In this document: positions 36,501 to 46,433 of the stretch, piece by piece
Layout: each line of letters starts with the position of its first letter
How positions within the stretch are numbered: the stretch's first letter is position 1
DNA from: Cymbidium sinense
Taxonomy: Eukaryota > Streptophyta > Magnoliopsida > Asparagales > Orchidaceae
Assembly: GCA_021442155.1 (NCBI GenBank)
Contig: CM038216.1
Span: 90,073,666-90,137,665 of the forward strand
Direction: 5' to 3'
Length of the DNA: 64,000 nt
The notes under the pieces: model-generated
Told to the model about the DNA's origin: nothing
The model's input: only the letters and a program-made list of their open reading frames with translations
The model's database searches: none
Program-made: the position numbers and the translations under genes

Positions 36501-37886
36501 TTTATATTTTATTTAGATTTTATTTTATAGTCAGTTTAGGTTTGGCCTAGGATTTAGGGTGTTATAGTTTTTTTGGCCTGGGTATTCAGTAGTTGGTCAG
36601 GTGATGGCTCAGTCCAGGTTTGCCTGGGCCCAGGGTTTGGTCTGGGTATGGCATGCTCATGTTTTAGGGTGTGGAGGTTTAGGTGTGTGGATCTTTTTAA
36701 AGTTTAGGGCAAGATGTAGTTTAGTCAGATTTTTGGGTTTAGTTTAGCCTAGTGGTAGTTATTAGGTTAGGGCTAGGGTTCCATTTTTTGGCTCTTTTAG
36801 TAGTAGATTTAAAGTGGGTGACCGCTTAGATGATTTTAATTTTTAAATTAACCAAACTAGTTTAGGTTTATTTTTTATTTTATTTATTTTAGTTTATTTT
36901 ATTTTTTTATTTTGACTAGTTTACACTTTTTTATTTCATATAGTTTATTTATTATAGTTTATTTATTTTAACTTAGGATTTTATTTTATTTTGTTTTTTA
37001 GGTTTTAGGTTTATGTTTTAGTTTAGTTTATATCAGTTTATTTTAGTTTAGGTATTATTTTAGTTTTGGTTTATTTTATGTTTTATTTTAGTTTTGGTTT
37101 TTTTAATTTTTATTTTATTTTAGTTTTAGGTTTAGGTTTAGTTTATATTTTAAGTTTAGTTTAGGTTTTATTTATTTTAGTTTAGTTTATTTTAGTGTAA
37201 GTTTAGTTTCTTTATTTATAGGTAAGTCAGGTTTGTTTTATTTATATTTTAAGGTTTAGGTTTTAGTTTCTTTTATTTATTTTAAGTTTATTTTTGGTTT
37301 ATTATAAGTTTTTATGTTTTTTATTTTGTTTTATTTATTTTTATTTTAGGTTTATTTTATTTTATTTTAAACCTTTAGTTTTATTTAATAAGTTTCTAGG
37401 TTCATATTTATTTTATTTATTTAGTTTTATTTATTTTATTTTTTTAGGTCAGATCCATTTATGTTTATTTTATTTTTATTTTGGTTAAGATTTTAAATAT
37501 TTATTTATATTTAGTTTATGTAGGTTTTTAACTTATTAGAGTCTTTAGGATTAGGGTTTATATTTTTTAGGATTTTATATTTTTTTAAGGTTTATTTTAG
37601 TTTTTAGTTTAAGGGTTTTATGGTTTTAAGGGTTTAAGGTTTAGGGTTTATAGTTTTGTTTTATTTATTTTAGCATTTTTTATTTAGGTTTTAATTTTAT
37701 TTAAGTTTTTTTTCTTAGGTTTAATTTATTTTTTAGTTTAGTTAAGGTTTTTATTTATTTTAATTTAGTTTATTTTTATTAGTTTATTTTATTTTATTTT
37801 TAGGTTTAGGTTCAAGTTCTCGTTTAGGTTTTTATTTTATTTAGGTTTAGGTCTTTTTATTTATTTTATTTCTAGGTTTTATTTAG
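33511..37886 (+). repeat. Telomere-like satellite array, block 7, with 0.8-kb periodicity
   Basis: Junction motifs at 33747-33780, 34563-34583, 35196-35216, 36013-36032 and 36841-36858 give spacings of about 815, 635, 815 and 830 bp. The word TTAGGATCCTTTTTATTTTT starts at 35261 and again at 36071, exactly 810 bp apart, and the following 350 bases match well. G-rich ends of units are CAGTGG-type at 35770-36010 and 36530-36830 and TTTAGGG-type at 33600-33745 and 34380-34560. No gene is seen. Confidence 0.88.
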
Positions 37887-37894
37887 TTTTTTTT

Positions 37895-39728
37895 AAGGAA
37901 ACCTAGAGAGGGGAAAATTTTATTGCCACAAAGAAAGGAGTACAAGGTCCTTAAGTGGATAATTTTTTTACCAAAGAGCTACATTGAGCCTAGAGAGAAA
38001 AATCCTCTATCTAATACAACAAAAGCAAGGAAACTAAATAAAAGAAGTAAAAGACCAAAAAATAAATAAGAAACAACTCAGGAAACATCACGAACAGCCG
38101 AGGCCCACTACTAGATTCAGAGGTCTTTAGAGAGTTGCACAATCCACATCTAGAATCCGAGACCTGCAAGGAAATCGTAAAAGAAAGTTGCAAGCAACTA
38201 GAAATTGTAATTAGCACGGCTAGAGAAAATCATGCTTTAGCACATAATAAAGAGCAATATAATAGAAAATTTCTAATAAGGCTTGGGCTCAGTCACTTGC
38301 ATCTTTAGCGGCAACCACAAATGTGAGCATCCATACTTCAAAAGAAGGGTTACAGTCACATATGCTACTACCAGCCAAAAGATAGTAGGGAAATCATCCC
38401 AGCCATCATATCCCACTTACTTGGACAAAGGCAATCTGCCAAAGAGTGGCAATCAACAATTCTCTAGTATTTACAACCCAAGCAACAGAAAAACCTGTCC
38501 CACAAATCAGCTAGCCGACTAAAGGCCACCAAGCCTGAAAGGAAGTAGCTTCAACAAAACCACCACAATAGAAATGAAAGAGTAGTTTCCAAGTATTCAC
38601 TCAGAAAGGAAAGCAACCATGGATAAGAAACAAACCCACCAGAGTCACCAAAAAACCACAAGTAACATCCCAAAACAAAAACAACAACATACAACTAGAA
38701 CCAAAAAACCATCAATTCCTAACCAGATTAGAGCACAACGCCAACACTAACAATAGCCACTAGTCCAACCCAAACAACAGAGCCAAGAAATAAAAAGGCA
38801 GTCGCCAAACCACCATCATAGACAGTATGACAGCCATAGGAAAACTGTAGCACCCAGCCACCATAAGGCCAAAACCAAAATATAGAAAAACCACCAAAAG
38901 GGCAACCCTACCAGCTAAGAATATTTCAGAAAGAAAACCAAAAAGAAAACCAACAAACCGCCAACACACCAACTAAACCAAGAAACCCACAAGTCCACCC
39001 AACAAATTAGTAAAGCAGTACATGAGGCAACTCTGATAAGGAAACAACCAGTCCAAAAGGGAGCCAATCCCAACATAGAGAAAGATAGGCATAGTGAAAA
39101 CCATGAGGAAGCTACCAAAAACAACCAAGAAACAAATGTAAATCACCCAATCAAATAAAAAACTGTAGCTAGGGAGGACCACCCAACCACCAACAACCAA
39201 CCAGAGTGGCAGGGAAAATAGACCAAGGCCCCAACTAGACACAAAAACCACCGAAAGGCCCAACACAAACTCAAGAGTGAAAAGATCAACATCAGCCATC
39301 AAATAACAGCCACCCAATTCATTCAGGTAGAGTGTAGTAGCAAACAACAAATCCCACCAGACCCAAAAATAGCAGCCAAAAAACCTTCCTAAGTAAGGAA
39401 ACAGCCAGCCAAAACTAGTAATAAAACCAGGACCAACTAAGAAAAGGTAAAAAACACAAGTAGGTAGAGGCATAACCCAAAAAGAGGCCACCACAAGGTC
39501 AAGGCAACACATGTAGAAATTGTTGAAAATGAGATCCTTATATAGAATAGTCAACCAAAGAGAACACCTCTCCAACTAAAGAGGCTGAACAACTTGCCAC
39601 CACCTCAAAGAGATCTCTGAAGTATAATAGCACAAACTAAACAAGAGAGTGAACCAGCCAAAGGAATGTAGTAAAATGAAAATGGGCACAGAGAAAAGCA
39701 TGGAAAACCTAAAAATTACAAAGCAAGA
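37895..39728 (-). other. 3' UTR of LINE-B
   Basis: About 1.8 kb between the RNase H frame and the A-tail. It contains hydrophobic minus-strand frames (for example 38973-39575, rich in Phe, Leu, Trp and Val) that arise from TGG/TTT-rich sequence and match no family I know. The part at 38300-38410 matches the LINE-A 3' UTR at 7070-7180, which supports a common, conserved UTR and not a gene. Confidence 0.7.
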
Positions 39729-40220
39729 TTAATTTCCAAGATAAGGTAATCCCGTGTTATCCAAATTAACCAAGCCTTTCAATTGTCTAGGTAAATTAAG
39801 ATGATCATAAAGAGTGAGATCATTTAACTTAGTGCCTTGATTAGCCAGATAATTTGCACAGGCATTTCCTTCATGCAAAATGTGAATTTTAAAGCATACT
39901 TGAGAGAGGAGAGCTCTAGTACGATTAAGATGATAGAATAAATCTGCATTCCCCATCTTAGTGGAAGTCAGCATGTCAATGAGTAAGAGAGCATCAACTT
40001 CAATCCAAATATTGAAGAAACCTTTTTGTAAACAAATGTCAATAGCATTATTTACAGCCATTAATTCAGGATAGATAATAGAACAAGCTTTAAGAGGATA
40101 AGCAAAAGAATAAATGACATTACCTTTAAAATCCCTAAAAATACCACCACAACGAAATGTATTCTAAGATAGAGCCATCTATATTAATTTTAATAATATT
40201 GCTATGAGGTTTTATCCAAT
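39729..40220 (-). pseudogene. LINE-B RNase H domain, damaged
   Basis: The open frame 39729-40061 reads MAVNNAIDICLQKGFFNIWI followed by EVDALLLIDML, and ends with LHEGNACANYLANQGT. This corresponds to the Glu/Asp core and the ADxLANxG end of plant LINE RNase H, but the Asp of the final block is Asn here. The upstream strand (IDGS-like, about 40160-40200) lies in another frame. The domain degrades RNA in hybrids in intact elements. Confidence 0.8.
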
Positions 40221-40251
40221 ATATAATATTATCTTCTTTACAGAAGGAGAT

Positions 40252-41278
40252 CTAAGGTCGGTAAAGACCCAATTTTTTTGCCATAAATTTGCAATCTCTA
40301 AAATGTGTGTTAGTAATTAAATTAGCATTAAATAATGCATCAATTTTTTCTTTAGTTTTAGCAATAATTTTTTTATGATTCATAAGAATACCATGATATT
40401 TAACATCATTTCTATCAATCCATATGAACCAAATAAAGGTAATGGCAATTAAAACTTTGATATGAACTTTCACAAGTTTTGGAAACAGTTTCGAAGTTGA
40501 TATAAAGAAACAAAGCCATTGAAATGGTTAGTATTAAAAAAAATCATCATACCAAAACCATAATTTGGAGGCAATAACACCATTGACAAAAACTTGATTA
40601 ATATTTTTGATATGAAAGCAACAATAACATTTGGAAGGTTAATGAAAGCCTTTATCCCATAGCAAAGAGTCAATAATAATGAAGTTTTCCAGAATTCTCC
40701 AAGTAAAGACAGAATAAGAGATAGGGATGATATTATTCTAAAGTTTAATAAATACAATAAAAGAAGTATGAGCATCTCTAATATAATTCCAAGCATCTTT
40801 AAGAATAGAATCTCCATTATAAGCCAGCTTAAAAGGAATTTGATCTAGCTTGTTGGAAAGGATAGGAATATAACTAAATTTATCCAAAAAGAGATAGGAA
40901 TAAAATTGGTAAGTTTACTATCATTCCACTTATTATTAAGCCAAAATGAGTAAAGTTTTATAGCAGCGGTAGAATGGGTAGATAAAATAGCATCAATAGA
41001 ACCACCACAAATTCAATTGTCTTGCCAAAAGAAAGAAGATCTTGAATTTATAACCCAAGATATCAAGGATTCAGCCTCCCATTTAATGGAGCAAAGCCTT
41101 TTCCAAACTGGGGAGTCACCGACTTTATAAGAACAAATAAGAGAATGCTTACCCTGGTAGTATTTAACAGTAATAAAATTACCCCAAAACCTATCTTTTT
41201 TTCTAAAATTCCACTAGAGTTTATATAAGAAGGAAGTAATAGCTTCATGAATAGATTTGCATCCAAGCCCACCTTCAC
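40252..41278 (-). pseudogene. LINE-B zf-RVT and linker region, broken
   Basis: Minus-strand pieces match LINE-A: GEGGLGCKSIHEAITSFLYK at the right edge, then VGDSPVWKRLCSIKWEAESL and SSFFWQDN (41063-41278 and leftward). Further left are LPNVIVAFISKILIKF-like remnants of the zinc-binding part and FIWIDRNDVKYHGILMN (40252-40473). Each block is in a different frame, so several frameshifts lie between 40470 and 41060. Confidence 0.78.
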
Positions 41279-42640
41279 CTAAAGAACCACAACATTTATG
41301 CCAAGAAGTCCAATGCATCTTTTTAACCAAATTATTAGAGCCCAAAAAAAATTTATTAAGGAGACAATCAATTCTATTTAAGATAGAATTAGGGATAATG
41401 GCTTGAATAAGATATAAAGGCAACGAATTAAGAGTACTCCTAAGAAAAGTAAGCCTACCACCAAAAGAAAGTAAGTGAAATTCCAACATTGAAATTTTAT
41501 TAGAAATTTTTTGGATAAGCTCATACAAAAGATGGGATCTTCTTTTACTTTTAAAAAGAATAGCACTTAGATATTTAATAGGGAGTTGTTGGTGTTTAAA
41601 GTTAGTGATTTTCAAGATATGATTGATTTTGTTATTAGAAATTTTGGAGGACGTAATGAAGCAACTCTTGCTTTCATTAATAGAAAGACCACTTTCTCTA
41701 CCAAAAATATTTAAAAATTTCTTAAGTCTTTTGATATGATGAAGGGAAGCATTACAAAAGATAATGAAATCATCAGCAAAGCTAAGATGAGAAATAGGGA
41801 TACCACCAAGAGTTCTAAAGTACATGCTAGGATTGTTATTGAATAAATCATTTAAATTGCTTGAAAGGTATTCCACAAAGAATAATAAAAAGAAGGGGAC
41901 AAAGGATCTCCTTGTCTCAAACCATGAGAAGAAGGAAAAAAGCCTAAAGCTTCACCATTAAGAAGAATAGAAAACCAGGCATTATTAATACAATTTTTAA
42001 TAAGCTTAATGAAATTATCAAAGAAACCAAATAAATGCAAGATATTTAAAAGGAAATCCCAAGAAATATTATCAAAGGCTTTATAAATATTTAATCTAAA
42101 AGGGATGTTACCACCTCTAGAAGGAACATCCAAATCTTGGATAAGCTCTTGAGAAAGAAGAATATTATCAGATATAGATCTCCCTCTAACAAACCTTTGT
42201 TGAGGGAGATAATTTTTGAAGCAAAGGACTAAGTCAATTAGTAAAAATTTTAGAAATCAATTTATTAAAGAAAGTACAAAGACAAATAGGTTTGAAATCA
42301 ATCTAAGAATGATTATCTTTTTAGATATTAGAACATTGCAAGTGCTTGAAAAATATTTAGGGAGAGGATTGCTAATAAAAAAATCAACAATAGCATCAAT
42401 TAAGTCATGCTCAATAATAGGCAAACAATTTTAAAAAAATTGAATTGTGTAACCCTCCGAACTAGAATAATCAATGTTCATGCTATTAAGAACTTTACCA
42501 ATCTCATCTTTAGTAGGCAACCTAGTAAGCCAATGGTTGTAATAATTGATAATAATAGAGGGGATCAAATGCAAATTAGAAATAGCTTCAAAAGAGTGGC
42601 TTTTATTAATCATATTTCTAAAGTGGTAAATAATTGAATC
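41214..42640 (-). pseudogene. LINE-B reverse transcriptase, motif A mutated
   Basis: From right to left on minus: LTRLPTKDEIGKVLNSMN (near 42530), then SRGGNIPFRLNIYKAFDNIS (motif A, where LDI-KAFD has become LNI-KAFD), then SHGLRQGDPLSPSF (motif B). A new frame (41214-41876) then opens with HLSFADDFIIF (motif C, FADD intact), followed by a thumb region containing LPIKYLSAILF and LLSFGGRLTFLRSTLNSLPL. A frameshift lies between motifs B and C near 41860. The damage is complementary to that of LINE-A, which keeps motif A but has lost motif C. Confidence 0.9.
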
Positions 42641-42935
42641 TTTAATAACATTAGTATCAATGATCCAATCTCCATTATCACTTTAAATTTTTTTGATAGA
42701 ATTTAAAGCTCTTTTTTTATTACATAAAGCACAAAAATACCTAGTATTCTTGTCCCCATCAGCAATATGTTTACTAGCAACTTTTTTTTTGCCAATAGGT
42801 CTCTTCCATATTTTGATAATTAACAAGATTAACTTTTGCTTCATTCAAATCCTTGAGCTTAAAAGAATCAGTCAAAATAGTATTTTCTAGATCACAAACC
42901 AAAAGTTCCATGTTTTTATGTTAACAAAAAGATTT

Positions 42936-43787
42936 TTAAAACAATATTTGTTCCACCAAACTAGATTTTGTTTGAGCCTTTCTAAACTTAACCCATAATC
43001 TATGCATACCCCTAATCAAATTATCATGGTGTAAAGGGGCAATCCAATTAATGGCCATGACTTTAAGAAAATCTAGATGTTGAAGCCACATATTTTGAAA
43101 TCTAAAAGATGATGAGGTATTTAATCTTTTAGAGTTATCTTTAACAAAAATCAAAAGAGGGGCATGACCAGATAAAGTTCTACTCAAATGTTCAATAGAG
43201 GTAAGAAGCCATTGATTAATCTAATGAGAGTTGAAAAGAATTCTATCAAGATGTTGCCAGAGCTTAGAGTTTACCAAGTATAATTAAAACCTTCAAAATC
43301 AATGTCAATAAGATTGTAATAAAGAATTATATTAGAAAATTCTTGCATAAAATGAATATTAGGTGAGCAACCATCCCATCTTTCTGAAGAATACAGAATA
43401 GTGTTGAAATCACCGCCGACTAGCCAAGGTTTGTTAACAGAAAGATCAAAAATTCTCAAATTCTCCAAAAGAACATTCCGACCAGGTCTATTACAAGAAG
43501 CATATACAAAAGAGCCCAACACATAATCACCAAAAGAAAAGTGATTATTAACAACTTGTTGTAGATCATCTAAAATTAAAACATTTAAGAAGCTATTTCA
43601 AAAGCACCAAATTTTATTACTGATGTTAGAGAAAAAATTATTGAAACCAAGCATTCTAGCAACATGATTGATTTTATCAGCCTGAATAAGAGGTTCAATA
43701 ATAATAAGTAAAGAGATATTATTAATTCTGCAAAGATTTCTAATATGATTATGAACAATGAGGGTACCAATCCCTCTAACATTCTAA
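42936..43787 (-). pseudogene. LINE-B endonuclease (EEP family), damaged
   Basis: The start motif NVRGIG is at about 43767-43786 with the preceding Trp codon changed to TAG. The frame 43271-43522 reads MLGSFVYASCNRPGRNVLLE and then LVGGDFNTILYSSERWDG, with the GGDFN motif intact at 43403-43417. The C-terminal frame (42936-43187) has LSGHAPLLI, where the catalytic SDH has become SGH (43159-43176). In active LINEs this enzyme nicks the target DNA. Confidence 0.87.
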
Positions 43788-43789
43788 AT

Positions 43790-45457
43790 AAGAGAATTAA
43801 AAATAAAGAAAATTATAAAAGGAAATTAAAGGATAATAATAAAGAGAGAGAGAGAAAGAATAACAAAACCACTCTTAAGCCAAAAATTGAAATTATACAT
43901 TATTTATGTCGTAGATCTGGCAAGATTAGGAGGTTGCATCTTGGAGCTTTTAGATTTCATTTTAAAAATAGTTTGAAAATTTCTATCTTTATCCAAGTGT
44001 CACCTTCGGATAAAGATTGATTAGGAATATTATTAATAGGATATGGATCAGCAAGAACATCTCTAATCAGAACTTCCCCCTATTCAAAATTAGAATTTTA
44101 TTGAAATGTAGAATTAGAATGAAGATCAATCTTGGAATTAGGGGAAGGAGAAGAAGTTATACCATTCAAAGCACAATTACCAATGTTAAAATCAATGTTT
44201 TGCTCAAGAATTTCAGCCACATTCAAGTTATCATTTAAATCCTCATTCTCATCAATTAATAGAGTAAATTGACTCATTAGAGAGTGAATTATCATTTTTT
44301 TCTACCTCTTTGAATTTGGAATTAGCCAAAATAGGCATGTTCTCATGTAAAGAAAGGTTGTTGGGCAAACCATCTTTCTCAACATTATTAGTACCTTTGC
44401 TATGATCGAAATGAGAAGTAGAATCATGAATATTAGGAACATCAGACGATTCCAAAGAATCTGACCTAATATTAACATTTAAATTATTTTTAAGCATAAA
44501 AATTATTTTATTAACTTTATCAGAAGAAACTTTAGAGTTAGGATCATTCCAAATTTTTTTTAAGATGTGGGTGAAGAATAAAACACTCCAAATTGGCATG
44601 ACCATGTATCTTATAATGGGAATAAAAAACAAAAAAATTTTCAAATTTGACCATTTATAAATAGCCAAACTTTTCAGATATAATCTAGACATCCTTAGGA
44701 TGTTTCTTTAGATATGTTCAACCAATATATGAGCAATAGAGGGACAGGATCTCACAGCGATCTCCTTATCGATTTGGAGCCGACCAAAAGAACCTCGACA
44801 AAATAAAACCGTGTGGGTAACATAATGGATATTTGGAAGAGCTAACCACACAAAAATAATAGGTGATTCCTCTTTTATATCAAAAGGTGGAGACCACTTC
44901 AACAAACGCATTTGATAATTAAAGACAAAATAAGATCAATGTGAGAAAACTCATGAATAATCCAAATCAATTGTAAGTTGAATCAAAATATGTCTTGGAT
45001 TAATCAAGCTAATAGAGAAAGTGCCCAAAAGTTCAAGGTTATGAAAAAAGCTTAGATCTTGTGCAATGCGACTGCCATAGAGTAAATTTGTCAATCAAAC
45101 TGAATTCAAAAGGTTTTGCAAGATTTTTGACATTAAGATCTGAACACATGATCTTAGACAAACACAAAAAGAAGTCAAAATTAGATTCACCAAGTCAGAA
45201 GAGGTAGAGCTCTTACCAAAAAGTGCATCCTTAATGGATTTAATAGCAAAAATGGCATTGGGTTCATTAATCCCCATAAAATTAGATGCTTTAGCCAGAT
45301 CATCCAAAATGGGAGATGTAAGCCATGGGTATGAGATCACCGTAGCCATATTTGCAAGAGATACATTAAGAACGCAAGCAACCAGAGATTGAAAGAAACT
45401 ATGGAAATGAGTCGAGAATGATGAAGGATCCAATAAAATGCATGACTGAATGATCAT
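43790..45457 (-). pseudogene. LINE-B ORF1 (DUF4283 plus zinc knuckle), broken
   Basis: The N-terminal open stretch (45095-45457) starts at an ATG near the element 5' end. Then 44708-44911 reads LLKWSPPFDIKEESPIIFVW and DKEIAVRSCPSIAHILVE, a DUF4283-type block. A frameshift follows, and the zinc-knuckle region reads FYSHYKIHGHANLECF (near 44610), with the first two Cys replaced by Tyr but His and the last Cys kept. Polar, Asn/Ser-rich DNA (44000-44500) forms the C-terminal tail. The copy at 57001-57990 keeps the second Cys (YSHCKIHGHDNLEC). Confidence 0.75.
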
Positions 45458-45540
45458 GAATGGGGAAATGAAATCGCCAGAGCACCCAGGGAAGAGTTTT
45501 TATCTAGGTTACCTAGTTTTTGTCTTGGTTTTAATTAATT

Positions 45541-46059
45541 TGTTTTTAGGGTTTAGGGTTTAGGTGGTTTTAGGGTTGTGATTTTGGGATTAGAGTGTGG
45601 TCAGGGTTTAGGGTTTAGTGGTTTAGTTTTAGGGCTAGGGTTTAGGGTTTAGGGTTTAGTTGGTTTAGTTTAAGTAGGGTGGGTGGTTTAAGGAGTGATC
45701 ATTGGGTTTTAGTGTTTGGCCTGGCGCAGTTGGGTTAATAGTTTAGGAGAGGGTAGCTTTGGGTTTAGGGTTTAGGATTTAGGGCCTAGGGTGGTTGGTT
45801 TTATAGTTTTGGTTTTTCATGGTTTAGGGTTTAAATTTTAAAGTTTGAAGTTTAGGGTTTAGGGTTTAGTGTTTAGGGTTTTAAGGTTTATGGTTTAGGA
45901 TTTTAGGTTTTAGGGTTTAGGGTTTAGGGTTTAGTGGTTTGGGTTTAGAGTTTAGGGTTTAGGGCTTAGAGTTTAGGGGTTTTAGAGTTTTGGGTTTAGG
46001 ATTTAGGGTTTATGTTTTAGGTTTAGGGTTTAAGTTTTAATTAAATTTTTAGGATTTTT
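45541..46059 (+). repeat. TTTAGGG-rich satellite, block 8
   Basis: One of the most heptamer-dense stretches of the window, with TTTAGGG and near variants back to back and the G-rich strand on plus. It lies between the 5' end of LINE-B and GRP fragment 4. Equivalent to 58020-58573 in unit 2. Confidence 0.88.
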
Positions 46060-46433
46060 GTTTTTTTTTCTTAACAGAGAATAAATTAAGATTCAACATT
46101 TATTCTTTTTGATTTCATCAACCAAGTAACACACCAGGTTTTCTAAAACACAAGTGATGACATAGATAAAAAAATAAGCAGTATATCAGATTGACCTCTC
46201 GAGTCGCAGGATCCACCATCATATCCATGACCTATCGCTCCACCACCACCACCACGGTAACCTCTATCACTCCTCCAAGCTTGACATCAACCACTACTAC
46301 AACCACTAACTTCATATCCACCAGCAACTCCAGATCCCCCACCACCACTGCGATAACCACAGCCTCTGCCTTCGCCTCCATCACCAATTCTAGACTAAGC
46401 TTTCCATCAAGGTTTTGCCATTCTTAGGGTTTA
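46060..46433 (-). pseudogene. GRP gene 3' fragment, copy 4
   Basis: The minus strand from 46433 starts with AAGAATGGCAAAACCTTGATG, the same inner edge as copies 1 and 2. About 20 bases of the RRM end are then missing. A damaged glycine-rich tail follows (CGYRSGGGGSGVAGGYE and GYDGGSCDSR-like pieces) with stops. About 105 bases of the terminal coding/3' UTR region are also missing compared with copy 1; the joint is near 46178. The A-tract is at the left (T-run 46060-46069). Both deletions are shared with copy 5. A plus-strand Thr/Ser-rich frame here is antisense of the Gly-rich tail. Confidence 0.86.

Larger units (their letters stand above)
37887..45500 (-). mobile_element. LINE-B, plant L1-clade non-LTR retrotransposon, degenerate
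   Basis: A minus-strand LINE of about 7.6 kb with the same architecture as LINE-A. The left edge is a short T-run (37887-37894) followed by the shared 3' terminus (TTTTATTGCCACA, ACAAGGTCCTTAA). ORF1, endonuclease, RT, zf-RVT and RNase H follow in order on minus. The coding frames are more open than in LINE-A, which suggests a younger or less damaged copy, but stops and key residue losses remain. Its 5' end near 45500 leads into a TTGGTTTTAATTAATT stretch and then satellite. The part from 44532 rightward is duplicated at 57001. Confidence 0.9.

Noticed and set aside
38973..39575. 200-residue hydrophobic minus-strand frame
   Set aside because: It lies in the LINE-B 3' UTR, is rich in Trp, Phe and Val from TGG/TTT-rich DNA, and has no counterpart frame in LINE-A.
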